NCBI GenBank assembly: GCA_000226015.1
Contig: JH152713.1
Coordinates: 19,765 to 51,138, forward strand
Source of the DNA: Mnemiopsis leidyi
Lineage: Eukaryota; Ctenophora; Tentaculata; Lobata; Bolinopsidae
Direction: 5' to 3'
Length of the DNA stretch: 31,374 bases
A program made the position numbers and the translations under genes. Below, one piece after another: positions 1-15,307 of the stretch. How positions within the stretch are numbered: the first letter of the stretch is position 1; every line of letters starts with the position of its first letter. The notes beneath the pieces were generated by a model. The model made no database searches. It worked only from the letters and a program-made list of their open reading frames with translations, and had not been told where the DNA came from.

Positions 1-207
1 TCTCTGAAACAAATAGGTTTTAGGTTTGGTAGATTTCTCTGCTCCTTTCTTTCTGAAACAAAATAGGTTTTAGGTTTGGCAGCTTTCTCTGCTCCTTTCT
101 CTCGGTAACAAAAGTTTTAGGTTTGGCAGCTTTCTCTGCTCCTTTCTCTCTGAAACAAAAAGGTTTTAGGTTTGATAGCTTTCTCTGCTCCTTTCTCTCT
201 GAAATAA
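1..207. repeat. Tandem repeat, about 50-bp unit, four copies plus a partial
   Basis: About four copies of a unit of roughly 50 bases sharing the core GTTTTAGGTTTGGCAGC followed by TTTCTCTGCTCC, with a partial fifth copy decaying after position 200. It lies just beyond the 3' end of the minus-strand zinc-finger gene. A short two-copy repeat (AAATACTAGAGCTGT) follows near 300-360. It may extend beyond the window edge. Confidence 0.85.
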
Positions 208-368
208 AGGTTGAGTTGATTTAAACTTGATAAGGGGACAAATAATAATAATATAACCAAATTCGTCGATCTTCGCAAAAAGCAGGATCAAGTAAACCAG
301 GCACGCCTAAATACTAGAGCTGTAAAGCCTCTTTACACCAAAATACTAGAGCTGTTAAGCCTCGTTAG

Positions 369-5792
<5,424 letters not shown>

Positions 5793-6253
5793 CCGGTCTT
5801 GAATGTTGAGGTTACTGCTCTGGAATCCTCTAACTCAGCTAAGGTCGATGACAACGTAATACAGCTGACAAATTCAACAAAGCAACATCAAAAACGGGCC
5901 TACTGCACGACTGGAGATATGCAGGATCGTGTAAAATGTCGGGTCAAGAAAACGAACCGCTACCTTCTCTGTACGATAGTGTGCCTGAATCACAAGTGCT
6001 GCGCATTCATTACTCTAGCTCTCTGAACGGCACCGTGCTGTGGTCACGTGACAAAACTACGAGCCAAACAGTGCGCAGAACAGGAATCCAGAGGACCAAT
6101 CGCTGAAAGAGGGAGGACCACGCGTGAGTCACGCCGCTTTTTATACCTTATTCGACGAGTGCAGTTGCTCAATTCTTTCCTTTGAGCCATCAAGAGTGAG
6201 ATGTCACGTGGACCTTCAGATGGCAACTGAAACCGTCACGAGCCGCACACGTG

Positions 6254-6885
6254 CAGATCACAATGCAGACAACCGCTGTGTTAATACAGTCCCTTATTTA
6301 GGATAAATGGTAAAGTTAATAGCTCGCTGCTTACTTGGCTAGCGTTGTAAGCCTGCTGCTCCAGTGTAAGCCCACTGCTGATTATGTGCGTTCCAAACAA
6401 GTTAATTGATCGTATCTGCTACTGAGTTTCCGCTGCAAGCCTGAAACTTTGGTAGTTTTTGAGAACATGAAGTAAGATAACAGTAATGGATCACACCTGG
6501 AATGTACACTTATCGCGAATACAATCTTAAACCGAGAGAGGTTGCGCTAAAACATAGAAAAGTGAGCGCTTAAGGATCGAAAGATCAACGACCAATGACC
6601 TGCACTATACAATTCAAGTTACGACTTTTAATAATATGGTGCAAGAATAGCAAGAAAACATGAATCGTGAATGTTGTGGAGCTCGAATTTAAAGGGAGAT
6701 CTTTACTAATTCTGTACTGAATACTGTAGCTGTAGTTTTAAATTTTGATGCATTTTTATGTGTTTGATTTTCAAGCATAATCGAAATTTGAAGGAACCAT
6801 TATCGCAACGGCAGCTCAGTTCTTTTGAAAACAAGAGAAGCATCAGAGCCGAGTCAATATAACCAAATTCATCTTGGTTTTGGAA
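6254..6885. other. Intergenic, no gene seen
   Basis: AT-rich sequence upstream of the zinc-finger gene. Short open frames on both strands show no domain, signal peptide or splice-consistent partner. I see no RNA gene. Confidence 0.5.
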
Positions 6886-6887
6886 AA

Positions 6888-7714
6888 ATATATTTTTTCC
6901 CGTCAAATGCCTTTTTGCGCCGAAGGCGCAAAAAGGCATTACTAAGGGTTAACGATCGAGGGGGTGATTGGAGAATGTGTATACTAGGTTTATGTCGTGT
7001 GTACGTTCGTGCGTTACGTTCGTGCGCGCGCGCGCTCCTTTATCAAACTTAATCATGTATACGAATACAATAATAGCTGTGTTAACAGACTTAGCTGCCT
7101 CCGGCCGACAAATGTAGTTCACTTTATGCAATGTATACATGATTGCCTCAATTATTTGTTCTAATCATGCAAAAATCGCAACAAGAGGTACCATCAATCA
7201 AGGGATACGATCAAAATTCTTTTAAACTGAAGTTTCATTGAGTAATTTGTCTTGAATGACAGATTACCTAGATTGAAAGATGAATGTAACACGATTTTAA
7301 ACGTTCAGCCGGACAATTTTAATTAACGACTTATCCACACCATTTGTAAAAACACATGAACGTTGTACGAATAAAGGTCGCATATACAATACGATAATGG
7401 TGACGTTATGCAGACTCAAGATATTTGAAACAACCATTACCAATGAAAGAAACGCGCTATTGTGTTCAAACTTTGCGCGTGCAGCGTGCAGTTTTCAAAT
7501 CTTGCATCGAACGGGCTGCATTAATTCGCGCGTTTAACACGTGCAGAACAATGAAATTGACCGAAATGACGTCCGGTTAGTGATTTGCGAAATGCGAGTT
7601 GCCTGTTGCGTATTTTAATTCCTCATTCCGTGAATTGTAATAACAATAAGCGATGGCATGACACGGGAAATTCAGCGGTCGCCTGACACAATGAAAGCGG
7701 CCGCAAGTCTTGTT
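6888..7714 (+). repeat. Unclassified interspersed repeat, copy A
   Basis: Copy A of an ~830-bp family also found at 13410-13928 and, inverted, at 16171-17015. Shared landmarks in order: TTTTTTCCCGT, a GAA-loop hairpin (6906-6940), AAGGGTTAACGATCGA, GCTCCTTTATCAAAC, AGATTGAAAGATGAATGTAA-like sequence, CAGACTCAAGATATT, GTTCAAACTTTGCGCG, and a terminal segment with GCGGTCGCCTGACA and GCGGCCGCAA ending in CTTGTT. It has no long open frame, so it is presumably non-autonomous. No terminal repeat or target duplication was found by eye, so its class is unknown. Confidence 0.8.
6906..6940. repeat. Perfect 16-bp inverted repeat with GAA loop
   Basis: Left arm 6906-6921 (AATGCCTTTTTGCGCC) is exactly complementary to right arm 6925-6940, separated by GAA. 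It is the structural counterpart of the hairpin at 16971-17005 in copy C, whose arm sequences differ. Confidence 0.95.
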
Positions 7715-8632
7715 TACTAGCAAACCGTTTCGTATGCTGTATTATACAGGCCCAGGGTATTTTGGCCCTGGGTGGAACTACTTTTTCAACTTGCTGATTA
7801 AGCTATTTACTGCACTGGAAATTACGATTTATAAACCCAAAGTTTCTTAAGTATAAAAAGGCAAGGTAAATTCTTAATTTCAAGAAATGTCAGTTATCTA
7901 AGATTCAGTCAGCTGCAAAATAGGATCCGACGGTCGTTTATGTTGATTCAATGTCTTGGCTCTACAGTTAGGGAGACTTGTCGCTCGAAGGAAATGTTAT
8001 CATTAGCACCGCCCCTATCGCTTTTCAGGAGCGTCCTGTTTTGATGTCTCTACTGTACTGTAGTCTCTACTATATAAGCTGTCTTGTCTCAATCCACGTT
8101 TCCGAGAAGAGCATGTCTCAATCTAGGTCCCATTCACTTGCCTTTCAATTACCGCTAAACAGTATATAATAGAAACGGTACATTGTTAAGGTGTTAAATA
8201 TTATAATTTTTGGATTTCAATTTTTTATCTAAATTTAAAAATCACAAGCCCATCCTTCTGTGGATTTAACTGACCTGTTCAACACCTGTATTCTGCTACC
8301 GTTTAGCATATTGACTAGATCGCTTTTCTGCTCGACGCCAACTTCACTTCAACGGGTACACGGTTAGGCAGTATTGGACCAGCTAGATGACGTACGTGTA
8401 TTCATCATTAAGCGGTCGTCCGTCGTAGTAAATCGCTCGCCCTGAAATTTTGAAACTCGTTTAAGTTTATCTTAAATTCAACAACTTTAAATTAGTAACT
8501 TTAAATCAGTAACTTTAAACTGATGAACTCTAAGAGAATGGGCCAGTAAAGCTGGTCGTACTAGAGAACACAAAGAAAACTATTGTTAAGGTCCGAAGTT
8601 TCTGGTCCATACTATTACTACTACATAGGTAC
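7715..8632. other. Intergenic, no gene seen
   Basis: Contains a short inverted repeat near 7750-7775 (CCCAGGG, spacer, CCCTGGG) just beyond copy A, and a short AACTTTAAAT-type repetition near 8480-8520. No open frame with recognisable features. Confidence 0.5.
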
Positions 8633-8689
8633 TTATGCAGAAGCACAGCTACGGTAAAAAGGTATTAGACTATAAGACGGAAACAAAAT

Positions 8690-9035
8690 CTTACCAACAG
8701 AAGACTCCGGCTCGTCATCCCAGCAGGAGGGTGAAGGGGAGGTGGGGCAAACGGCAGGAGAGGTTGGGGATAGGTAGGAGGATATATTTGAAATGTTGTC
8801 GGGTTGTCCCACCAATTCGCGGGTGGATGTAGGGGAGGAGGGGATGTAGGGGAGGCTGAGGGGGACAACGAGGAGAAATCTGACAAATCGTAAAGGACAT
8901 GGGAAGAAGTGGGGGTTCTTGGGGAAGCGGGAAGGGCATTGGGGGACAAAAAGGGAGAAGGAGGAGACGAAGGTGAAGCGGGGGAGGGTGGAGTGGACAG
9001 AGGGGTTCTGTAGAGGGAAGGTGAAGCGGGGTTGC
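8690..9035. repeat. Purine-rich, G-run tract; possible minus-strand proline-rich exon
   Basis: The plus strand is strongly purine-biased, with many GGGG runs (for example GGGGAGGTGGGG and a GATGTAGGGGAGG duplication near 8825-8855). On the minus strand a Pro/Ser/Thr-rich frame runs about 8880 to 8695, bounded by a pyrimidine-rich stretch ending in GTCAG and by a good donor (GTAAGA). It reads with motifs such as PPTYPQP and APPPLHPP. No matching neighbour exon was found, so low-complexity DNA is the safer reading. Confidence 0.55.
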
Positions 9036-10135
9036 CTTCTAACTGCCACTTTCTTCAAATACAAGTACACGTAATTCAGTTTTAAACTATGACAATACTA
9101 CAAATTTAACTAATTCATTGACTTATTTATTGACTGTTGCTACACGACCACATTTCGTGATGAACCTAAAATTGGGGCTGTAGTGGCACCGACAGTGACA
9201 CAGCTTACAAATTTTTAAACTGCCGCTTTCTTCCATACCATTATTTAAAGAACATGGGAAAATTTAAGACAATACTAGAGGTAGACATATCACTGCTGCG
9301 ACAATACATTTCAATTCATTTTGGTTCTGGATAAAATATATATGTATATAGCGTTACAAATTAGGGCTCAGCTCCAGTCAATTTACGAGGAAATGTGGCC
9401 GAACGAGTTCAATTATCAATTCTTTAGGAAACGCGAAAACAAATAAAAAGCTACCACGCACAAAATGTTCTTTGCGCTTTGGGGGACAATTATCACTGTT
9501 CCTTTTTGTATATATCGTGAATTATTTGTATTTTGGCCATCGCATGCCCCACAAAGTAAATCAACGCCATACATTGTTCGCAATTGCCACATTTACGTAC
9601 AGCTTATGAAGCAACATATGACTTACAATGCACACATAGCAAGATATTCGCTGAACAATGGTCTATGAAAAGATACAAGTTTTCCTAAAAAAGCGGTAAA
9701 TATAAACTGAAGTAAAAACCCATGCGAATCAAATTTTGGATCTCACTATAAAGCAGGCCAAAAGAAAGTACACAAGTCAAAAAGAACTGTCTTTTATCTA
9801 ATCGATCGATTCTAGTCAATACAAGTCAATGCAAGTCGTTTCTCCCACGTTTTATCGGTGAACGTATTGTTATAAACTTCTTTATCATCGATGTCCCATC
9901 TTAAATTCCTTATCGCAAAACCAATATAACAGTTTGGCTACGTCAAACCTGAAATAAAGATGATGATAAGGGATTATTTAGAAGTCAATGCCATAAAAAT
10001 ATCATTAATCTATTTTTTATCTAACTAGCCGGAACTAGCCGAATTTAGTCAATACCATTTAATCTGAGCTATCAATTGTCAGTACTATAGCTCATCTCCG
10101 ATTATAAGGGCTCGCCGAACACAACATAGTAGATT
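9036..10135. other. Intergenic, no gene seen
   Basis: AT-rich. A CTGCCRCTTTCTTC motif occurs twice (about 9044 and 9222), each followed by loosely similar sequence including GACAATACTA, suggesting an old duplication. Nothing else supported. Confidence 0.45.
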
Positions 10136-10137
10136 AG

Positions 10138-10275
10138 AAGGCAGAGAGAGAGAGATAGAGAGGAAAAGAAAGTGAAAGAGAGAGAAGGAAAGGTAAATAG
10201 AGAGTGTGAGAGAGCAAAAAAGAGAGATCGAGAACTAGAGAGAGATAGAGTGAGTGAGAGAAGGAGAGAGAGAAC
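10138..10275. repeat. (GA)n-rich microsatellite
   Basis: About 135 bases composed almost wholly of purines with interrupted GAGAGA runs on the plus strand. The charged open frame across it is a by-product of the repeat. Confidence 0.9.
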
Positions 10276-10870
10276 CCTTATTCTGGAGCTAGAAGAAAAG
10301 TCAGACCAGCATTTAGACGTGAAATTACAAACGTGTCTTTTATGGCTGGAGCACGATTTGCGTTTTGCGGGGACGAATTGGAGTCTAAACGGAAAGAGAT
10401 AGAGTCATGAAAATTTTAGGTATGGTAGATTTCATCACGTTCTGTGCATTAGGCTATGTGAAAATTTGATCTGAAGGCTATTAAGGGCATTTAAAGGCCT
10501 TTAAAGCCCTAAAATTAAAATGTTCAACTTAGAGCTAGGAAAAAAGTTTAACCAGTATTTTGACGTAAAATTTGACGAGGAATCCGAATTAATTAATAGT
10601 TTTCAATCCGAAAATGATCATCAGATCATGTGACCCCTTGAGTGACCCTTATGGTCCAAAAATGAAAATTGTTAACTTAGAGGTAGAAGAAAAGTAAGAC
10701 CAGTAATTTGACGCGAAATCCGAATTTGATAGTTTTGAAGCCGAAAAAATATCACGTGACCCCTTATTCTTGAGATACAATAAAGTTAGACAAGCATTTA
10801 GACGTGAAATAACAAGGAATCTGAAATCCACTTGTCTTTTCTGGCTGGAAGCACGCTTTGCGTTTTGCGA
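10276..10870. repeat. Diverged tandem repeat, about four units
   Basis: Four related segments start near 10280, 10520, 10670 and 10765. Each carries a variant of AGAAAAGTAAGACCAG, then an A/TTTTGACGTGAAAT core. Units one and four also share a downstream block ending in GCACGATTTGCGTTTTGCG or GCACGCTTTGCGTTTTGCG. Units two and three share a TAGTTTT..CCGAAAA block and a TGTGACCCCTT or CGTGACCCCTT block. No coding potential seen. Confidence 0.7.
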
Positions 10871-10876
10871 ATGATA

Positions 10877-11113
10877 TTAGGGTGGTGGCAACCACTCCAG
10901 AAAAGACACTTAACCCGAAATCTTTGAACCTCGAGACTATTTTCAACGCTTTCTCGTTCAATTTTAGCCCGGGTTCACAAAAGAAGTTGCCACGCTCATA
11001 GTATGACAACGTTGTATACGAAAAAATTGGGACGAAAAATCGATTGAGAATAGTCTCGAGGTTCAAAAATTTTGGGTTAAGTGTCTTTTCTTGAGCGTTT
11101 GCCACCACCCTAA
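10877..11113. mobile_element. 237-bp foldback MITE with ~75-bp terminal inverted repeats
   Basis: The left end (TTAGGGTGGTGGCAA onward, 10877 to about 10952) is inverted at the right end (about 11040 to 11113) with only scattered mismatches, sharing AAAAGACACTTAACCC and GAACCTCGAGACTATT. Both ends are flanked by TA (10875-10876 and 11114-11115), consistent with a TA target duplication as made by Tc1/mariner-type transposases. There is no coding frame, so it is a non-autonomous element. It sits at the end of the preceding tandem repeat. Confidence 0.88.
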
Positions 11114-11409
11114 TATGGCTCAGAAGAATTTAATCGAATAATCTTTGCAGGTCTCAGGCACGAATATTGTTACTATAATTAGAACTTTCAAGTTCTACCT
11201 GGATTACTTAGCAGGTCTGAGGTACGATTAAGGTTACTATAAATTTCACTTGGGTTACTTGATATGTATTCGGTTAGATTAGCGTTTCACTTTAAGGTCA
11301 CGTCTGTGCACATCCATTTTTCCGAAAGTGAGTGGTCAACTTAGCTTGTTGGGTAAATTATCATCTTAAAGTAAACAGAAGAAAACATACTATAATAATA
11401 ACTTACAAC

Positions 11410-13046
11410 TTAGAATTTGTATATTAGATTGATCCGTCTCTCATTAGACTGGGCAAGTCTGTCAATGATATCACTCGCAGGAATGTCTTTGAAAATTCCC
11501 TTCTCAACGGCCAAAACAGCTAGGTTCGACAACCTTAGGTCGCTCATCGTCGATCGTAGCCGGGATTTGATCCTCTTCAGTGTGGAAAAAGACTACTCCG
11601 ATGTTAACTCACCGTCAGCGGGATGGTCAGTGTAAGCTCTGCCAACCGCGCAAACTGGTCCAACGTACCCGTTTCTTTCAACTTGATCTCGTGATTTTCC
11701 AATACCAAGTGTTCTAGTTTTTGAGGCAGACCCGCCCGCTTGTAGGTTACTGCCAGCTCTCTGCGGAGACTGGAGAGTTGGGATGTCAGAAAGATCACCG
11801 TAAACAGAACTGACCAAATCTTCTAGTTTCTACCAGCTTTGACGGGAATTCCTGATTGTAAACTGAGAATTGAGAAGAAAAGGAACCGGAAAGAAATTTG
11901 TTCTGGTGTAGACCATTAAACCTGTCATTCAAGCAGCGAATGGTTTTCTGGATGACCTTAATCAATAGCTTTCTTCGCTCATTTTTGTGGTTGAGAACTG
12001 TGCCTCCTCCTGCTGAACCAGAGTACATGTCGTACAACGTGTTCCGTTTTCTCTTTTGCTTTGACAAAGTTGGCGGGTCAAAGTCTGCTGCAATCTTCTC
12101 GTAGATTTTGTCAGAATGATCGCTGTTTTTGTTCACCCCAGTGATTGTCTCATTTACCTTCGTGCCAGCCCACCCTACATTAAGCTTCACAGACTGCAAC
12201 ATATTATACAAGGCATCTGTAAGCGAGAAAATCCTGGTATACACCTTAATCCAATAATTGAAATCGAAAGACTCTAGACGGCCACGGGTTGGGAAACCAC
12301 TCGCCTCTGGTACGTCACTAGAGTACTTAGGATCCCTTCTTTCTGCAATCTTGGTGAAGGTGTTGATGTAGCTATCAATGTTGTTCTTTATCGCGAATAA
12401 TTGGCGGGACCTGTATGTCCAACGAGTTTCTGACACAGCAACCGGTTTCTTTGCTCGGCTCGATGACTCTGCAAGAATGAAAGTATTTGAAACTGAATGA
12501 TTAGTTAGTGATGATGAATTCAAATTTGGATATCATATTAATATATGAGAGGATGGTTGATGTGGTGCACAATCAAACAATTTGATTGGTAAGTTATGCT
12601 TAAGGTAAACTGCAAACAGAATAGTGTTTACCTGATTGACACTCATTAAGCACATTTGCATTAGTTGATTGACACTCATTAAGCACATTAGTTCTCTTAA
12701 ACGATCGATTAAAGAATGTGTGAAGTTCTGTGAGGTTGGTGAAAAATATCGTCAGCTCCGATATATCAGCTACAGATTCTCTCAGAGCAAGATTGAGCTG
12801 ATGAAATATGTACAATTGGAGGGGATAAAACATGTGAAATTGCGTTGTATTGGCGACATGACGTCTATCTTATTGCTATGACTGACTGTGAATTAAAGGT
12901 GGTAAATTAATGGAGGATTAAAGACACCTCATGGCTCATACAATGTATGTACAGTGCTCTGGAACTTTCTCGAGAATCCTGGTTTAGACTCCTGAAACAT
13001 GGCCTGACATCAATGAGGCGCTGTTGTAGCACTGTGTCACAAGTTT
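11410..13046 (-). pseudogene. Decayed hAT-like transposase gene (ZMYM1/DUF4371-type)
   Basis: Minus-strand fragments appear in family order. QCYNSASLMSGHVSGV (about 13035-12987) matches the conserved QCYDGAxxMSG motif. HQLNLALRESV follows at about 12800. Next, TRWTYRSRQ and a long block to 11795 include FSLTDALYNMLQS. A frameshift near 11797 leads to KLEHLVLENHEIK and LAELTLTIPLTVS. Finally SFSTLKRIKSRLRS and LSNLAVLAVEKG form the C-terminal hAT dimerisation domain, ending at TAA 11412-11410. An in-frame TAG lies just before SFSTLKR. The second and third fragments join across a clean intron (12631-12469, GTAAAC...TTGCAG, phase 1). The N-terminal zinc-finger and early catalytic part are missing or unrecognisable. 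It is non-functional as read. Confidence 0.82.
12634..12688. repeat. 33-bp-period direct duplication inside the hAT relic
   Basis: A 22-base segment beginning GATTGACACTCATTAAG occurs at 12634 and again at 12667. The 33-base period keeps frame and duplicates NVLNECQS in the transposase relic, next to the intron donor. Confidence 0.9.
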
Positions 13047-13409
13047 TCTGCCGGGTCCAGACAATTTGTAACCTCCAGCACATTGTCTACTATGTCCCCC
13101 GCAGCTCCTGTAATAAAGACCCAGCTTATATTGATTAAGGACTATAGCAGTATGAAGATTTTGGACAAAGAAACGATTAGTCAAAGTTTCACTGATGGAA
13201 AAATTTACGAGTTTTCTGTAAATTGGTACCTGATAAATTTGAAACATTTGTGAATCCAAGGAGCCGCTCTTTGAGTTTTTTCTCCGTGGAGAATTTTGAA
13301 TTTCTCCATGGAAGGGGTCTACAGGCGAACACACTACACTAATTTACCCTCGTAGAAATTAATTTGAACTATTCCACAACTTTTTCTTCAGTGTGTCCAG
13401 GCCCTAAAG

Positions 13410-13928
13410 TACGATTAAAATTCTTTTAAACTTACGTTTTAATGAGTAATTTGTCGAATGACAGATGACAGATTGAGAAATGAAAGTATAAGCACGATTT
13501 TAATCTCAGCTTCGAACAAATCCTTTTAACGACTAATTCACGCCATAAGCATAAACACAACGCAGTTGGCAGTATGAATAAATTATGAAGGCAGCACATA
13601 CAATACAATAATGACGACGTCATGCAGAGCTGAGTTAAGATATTTAAAATAAACGATGAAAAGAACGCGCAATTGTGTCTAAACTTTGCGCGTGGAATTT
13701 TTCAATCGTGGCTGCATGAAACGGCTGCGTTAATTCGCGCGACTGATTTTACACGTGCAGAACAATGAAAACTAACCTGTAACCGAAATTACGTCTGGTA
13801 CGTCGTACGAGATTGCGCAGTTTGATTCCTCATTCCGATTTCCGCGAAGGGTAATAACAATTAGCGACGGCATGATACGGGAATATCAGCGGTCGCCTGA
13901 CACAATGAACGCGGCCGCAATTCTTGTT
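13410..13928 (+). repeat. Unclassified interspersed repeat, copy B (5'-truncated)
   Basis: Matches copy A from about 7206 to 7714: TACGATTAAAATTCTTTTAAAC, AACTTTGCGCGTG, ACACGTGCAGAACAATGAAA, GCGGTCGCCTGACACAATGAA and GCGGCCGCAATTCTTGTT occur in the same order. The first ~320 bases of copy A, including the hairpin, are absent. Confidence 0.8.
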
Positions 13929-14865
13929 GAACAACGACTGTACGTCGTGCCATCGAATTCGAAAAGCAGACTAAGTCATTTAGTCATAGCGAGCACTCAA
14001 GTTTACCAACCTCTCCAGGATCAACAGATTTTTTCGGATAGCTTAGTTACACAAGACGACCTGCACAAAGTGGCATCTGTTTTAATTTAGGCTTCTCAAA
14101 CTCGTGTATTGCCCCACTTTCTCCATCAGCCATTTGTCTTTTACAACATCCGTTATCCTAAAAGTAGACACGGATTGAAATTAACTAATCAAACTTGAAG
14201 CTCGAATGTTGAAATTCAATATTCTGCTTCATATCTGAGTAGTAAAGCTTAAAAACTAGGCAAATGAAAACCTTTGCAACAAAGAATAAATCCAGCGCGC
14301 GCGCATTATGCATGGAAAGTTTTTGCCACAGTGAGTGCTGACAAAAATGCTTTGTACATGAAAATGTTAAATATTTTCGCGCGTTACTGCGATTCCTGAG
14401 TATCTGGTTCTGCAATATTCTTTAGCGGATTCGATTGTTCGGCCTACTATTTGTAAACATTTCAATGTTTCGTGATTGAAGCAAGCTTATGTTTAAAATT
14501 GTAAAGTTCGTATTTACGGTAGTTCTAACTTCAACAAAAACGCAGAGCAATTGGACTACTTCGTCTAAAACATACAATATTCACATAGTATTGGCATGCA
14601 GGGCGACTTTAAACAAGCCACACACGACCAGTTAAACATAATTACAGAAAGAATAATTGCAAAACGTCCGTAAATTTACAAATTGGAAATCTAGACCACT
14701 GGATAATATTTGATGAATTGGTACAAATTACATTTAGGTAAATTCAGGGATTCTACAGTCTACCATTCGTCGGATGATTCTTTGATAACCGATATGAGCA
14801 TTTGCAGCTAGCATGTATAATCGGAATATCAATATCAAGTTTTATTCCCAAATGCCTAATATCAG
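13929..14865. other. Intergenic, no gene seen
   Basis: A plus-strand open frame ending at 14090 follows copy B but has no recognisable domain and uses repeat sequence at its start. The remainder is AT-rich with nothing supported. Confidence 0.4.
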
Positions 14866-14881
14866 GATATTTATCGCTGCC

Positions 14882-15235
14882 TGTGAGTCAGTACTTCTGT
14901 ACGGCTCAGAAGCAAGAACAGTGACAAAAGTACGGGGGACAAGTTAAGATGGGACTTACACTAACTTACAAAGATGATGCTGCATGTCTCATGGAGGGAT
15001 ATTATCAGCAACGACGTCCTACCTATATGGAAATTGGAAACCCTTAGAAGCTATCAGACGAGATCAGGAGCCGGAGATTAAAACTGGCGAAACATTAGGT
15101 AACCTGAACTGTTGGCAAACGATCTAGCTACCTGGGAACTAGGTGAGGCTTAAAGGAGTAGAAGAGCTATCTGTCGACGTTACTTAGGGATGTTGGGAAA
15201 CAAACAACATGGACAGGCACAGAGAAGTATGGAGG
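14882..15235 (+). pseudogene. Degenerate LINE reverse-transcriptase C-terminal remnant
   Basis: Plus-strand reading gives CESVLLYGSEARTVTK, then after frame changes a DGTYTxL/MLH-like block, RRDQEPEIK, and finally ELLANDLATWE-like and RRAICRRYLGML-like pieces. This follows the order of the region downstream of the catalytic domain in animal non-LTR retrotransposons (SVLLYGSEAWTVTK, then DGTYTR.L, then a basic segment). It has several frameshifts and stops. It lies tail to tail against the CFAP119-like gene. Confidence 0.6.
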
Positions 15236-15301
15236 AATATAACTGAAATAGGTCCCACTTAATTTCGACCTAAGTAGAAGCAGTAGTACTTTGAAGTAAG
15301 T

Positions 15302-15307
15302 TTTATT
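15302..15307 (-). terminator. Candidate poly(A) signal overlapping the stop codon
   Basis: On the minus strand AATAAA spans the TAA stop (15305-15303) of the CFAP119-like gene. The next minus-strand AATAAA I find is about 460 bases further downstream. If used, the 3' UTR would be very short. Confidence 0.4.

Noticed and set aside
6888-7714. CRISPR array, rRNA or tRNA in this or any other repeat region
   Set aside because: Repeats are not regularly spaced with unique spacers, no tRNA A/B box or cloverleaf was found, and the genome is eukaryotic.
10172-10402. Charged Arg/Glu-rich open frame
   Set aside because: Produced by the (GA)n microsatellite and the following tandem repeat; no intron or homology support.
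10764-11108. Minus-strand 114-codon frame
   Set aside because: It spans the MITE and its inverted repeats; no protein features.
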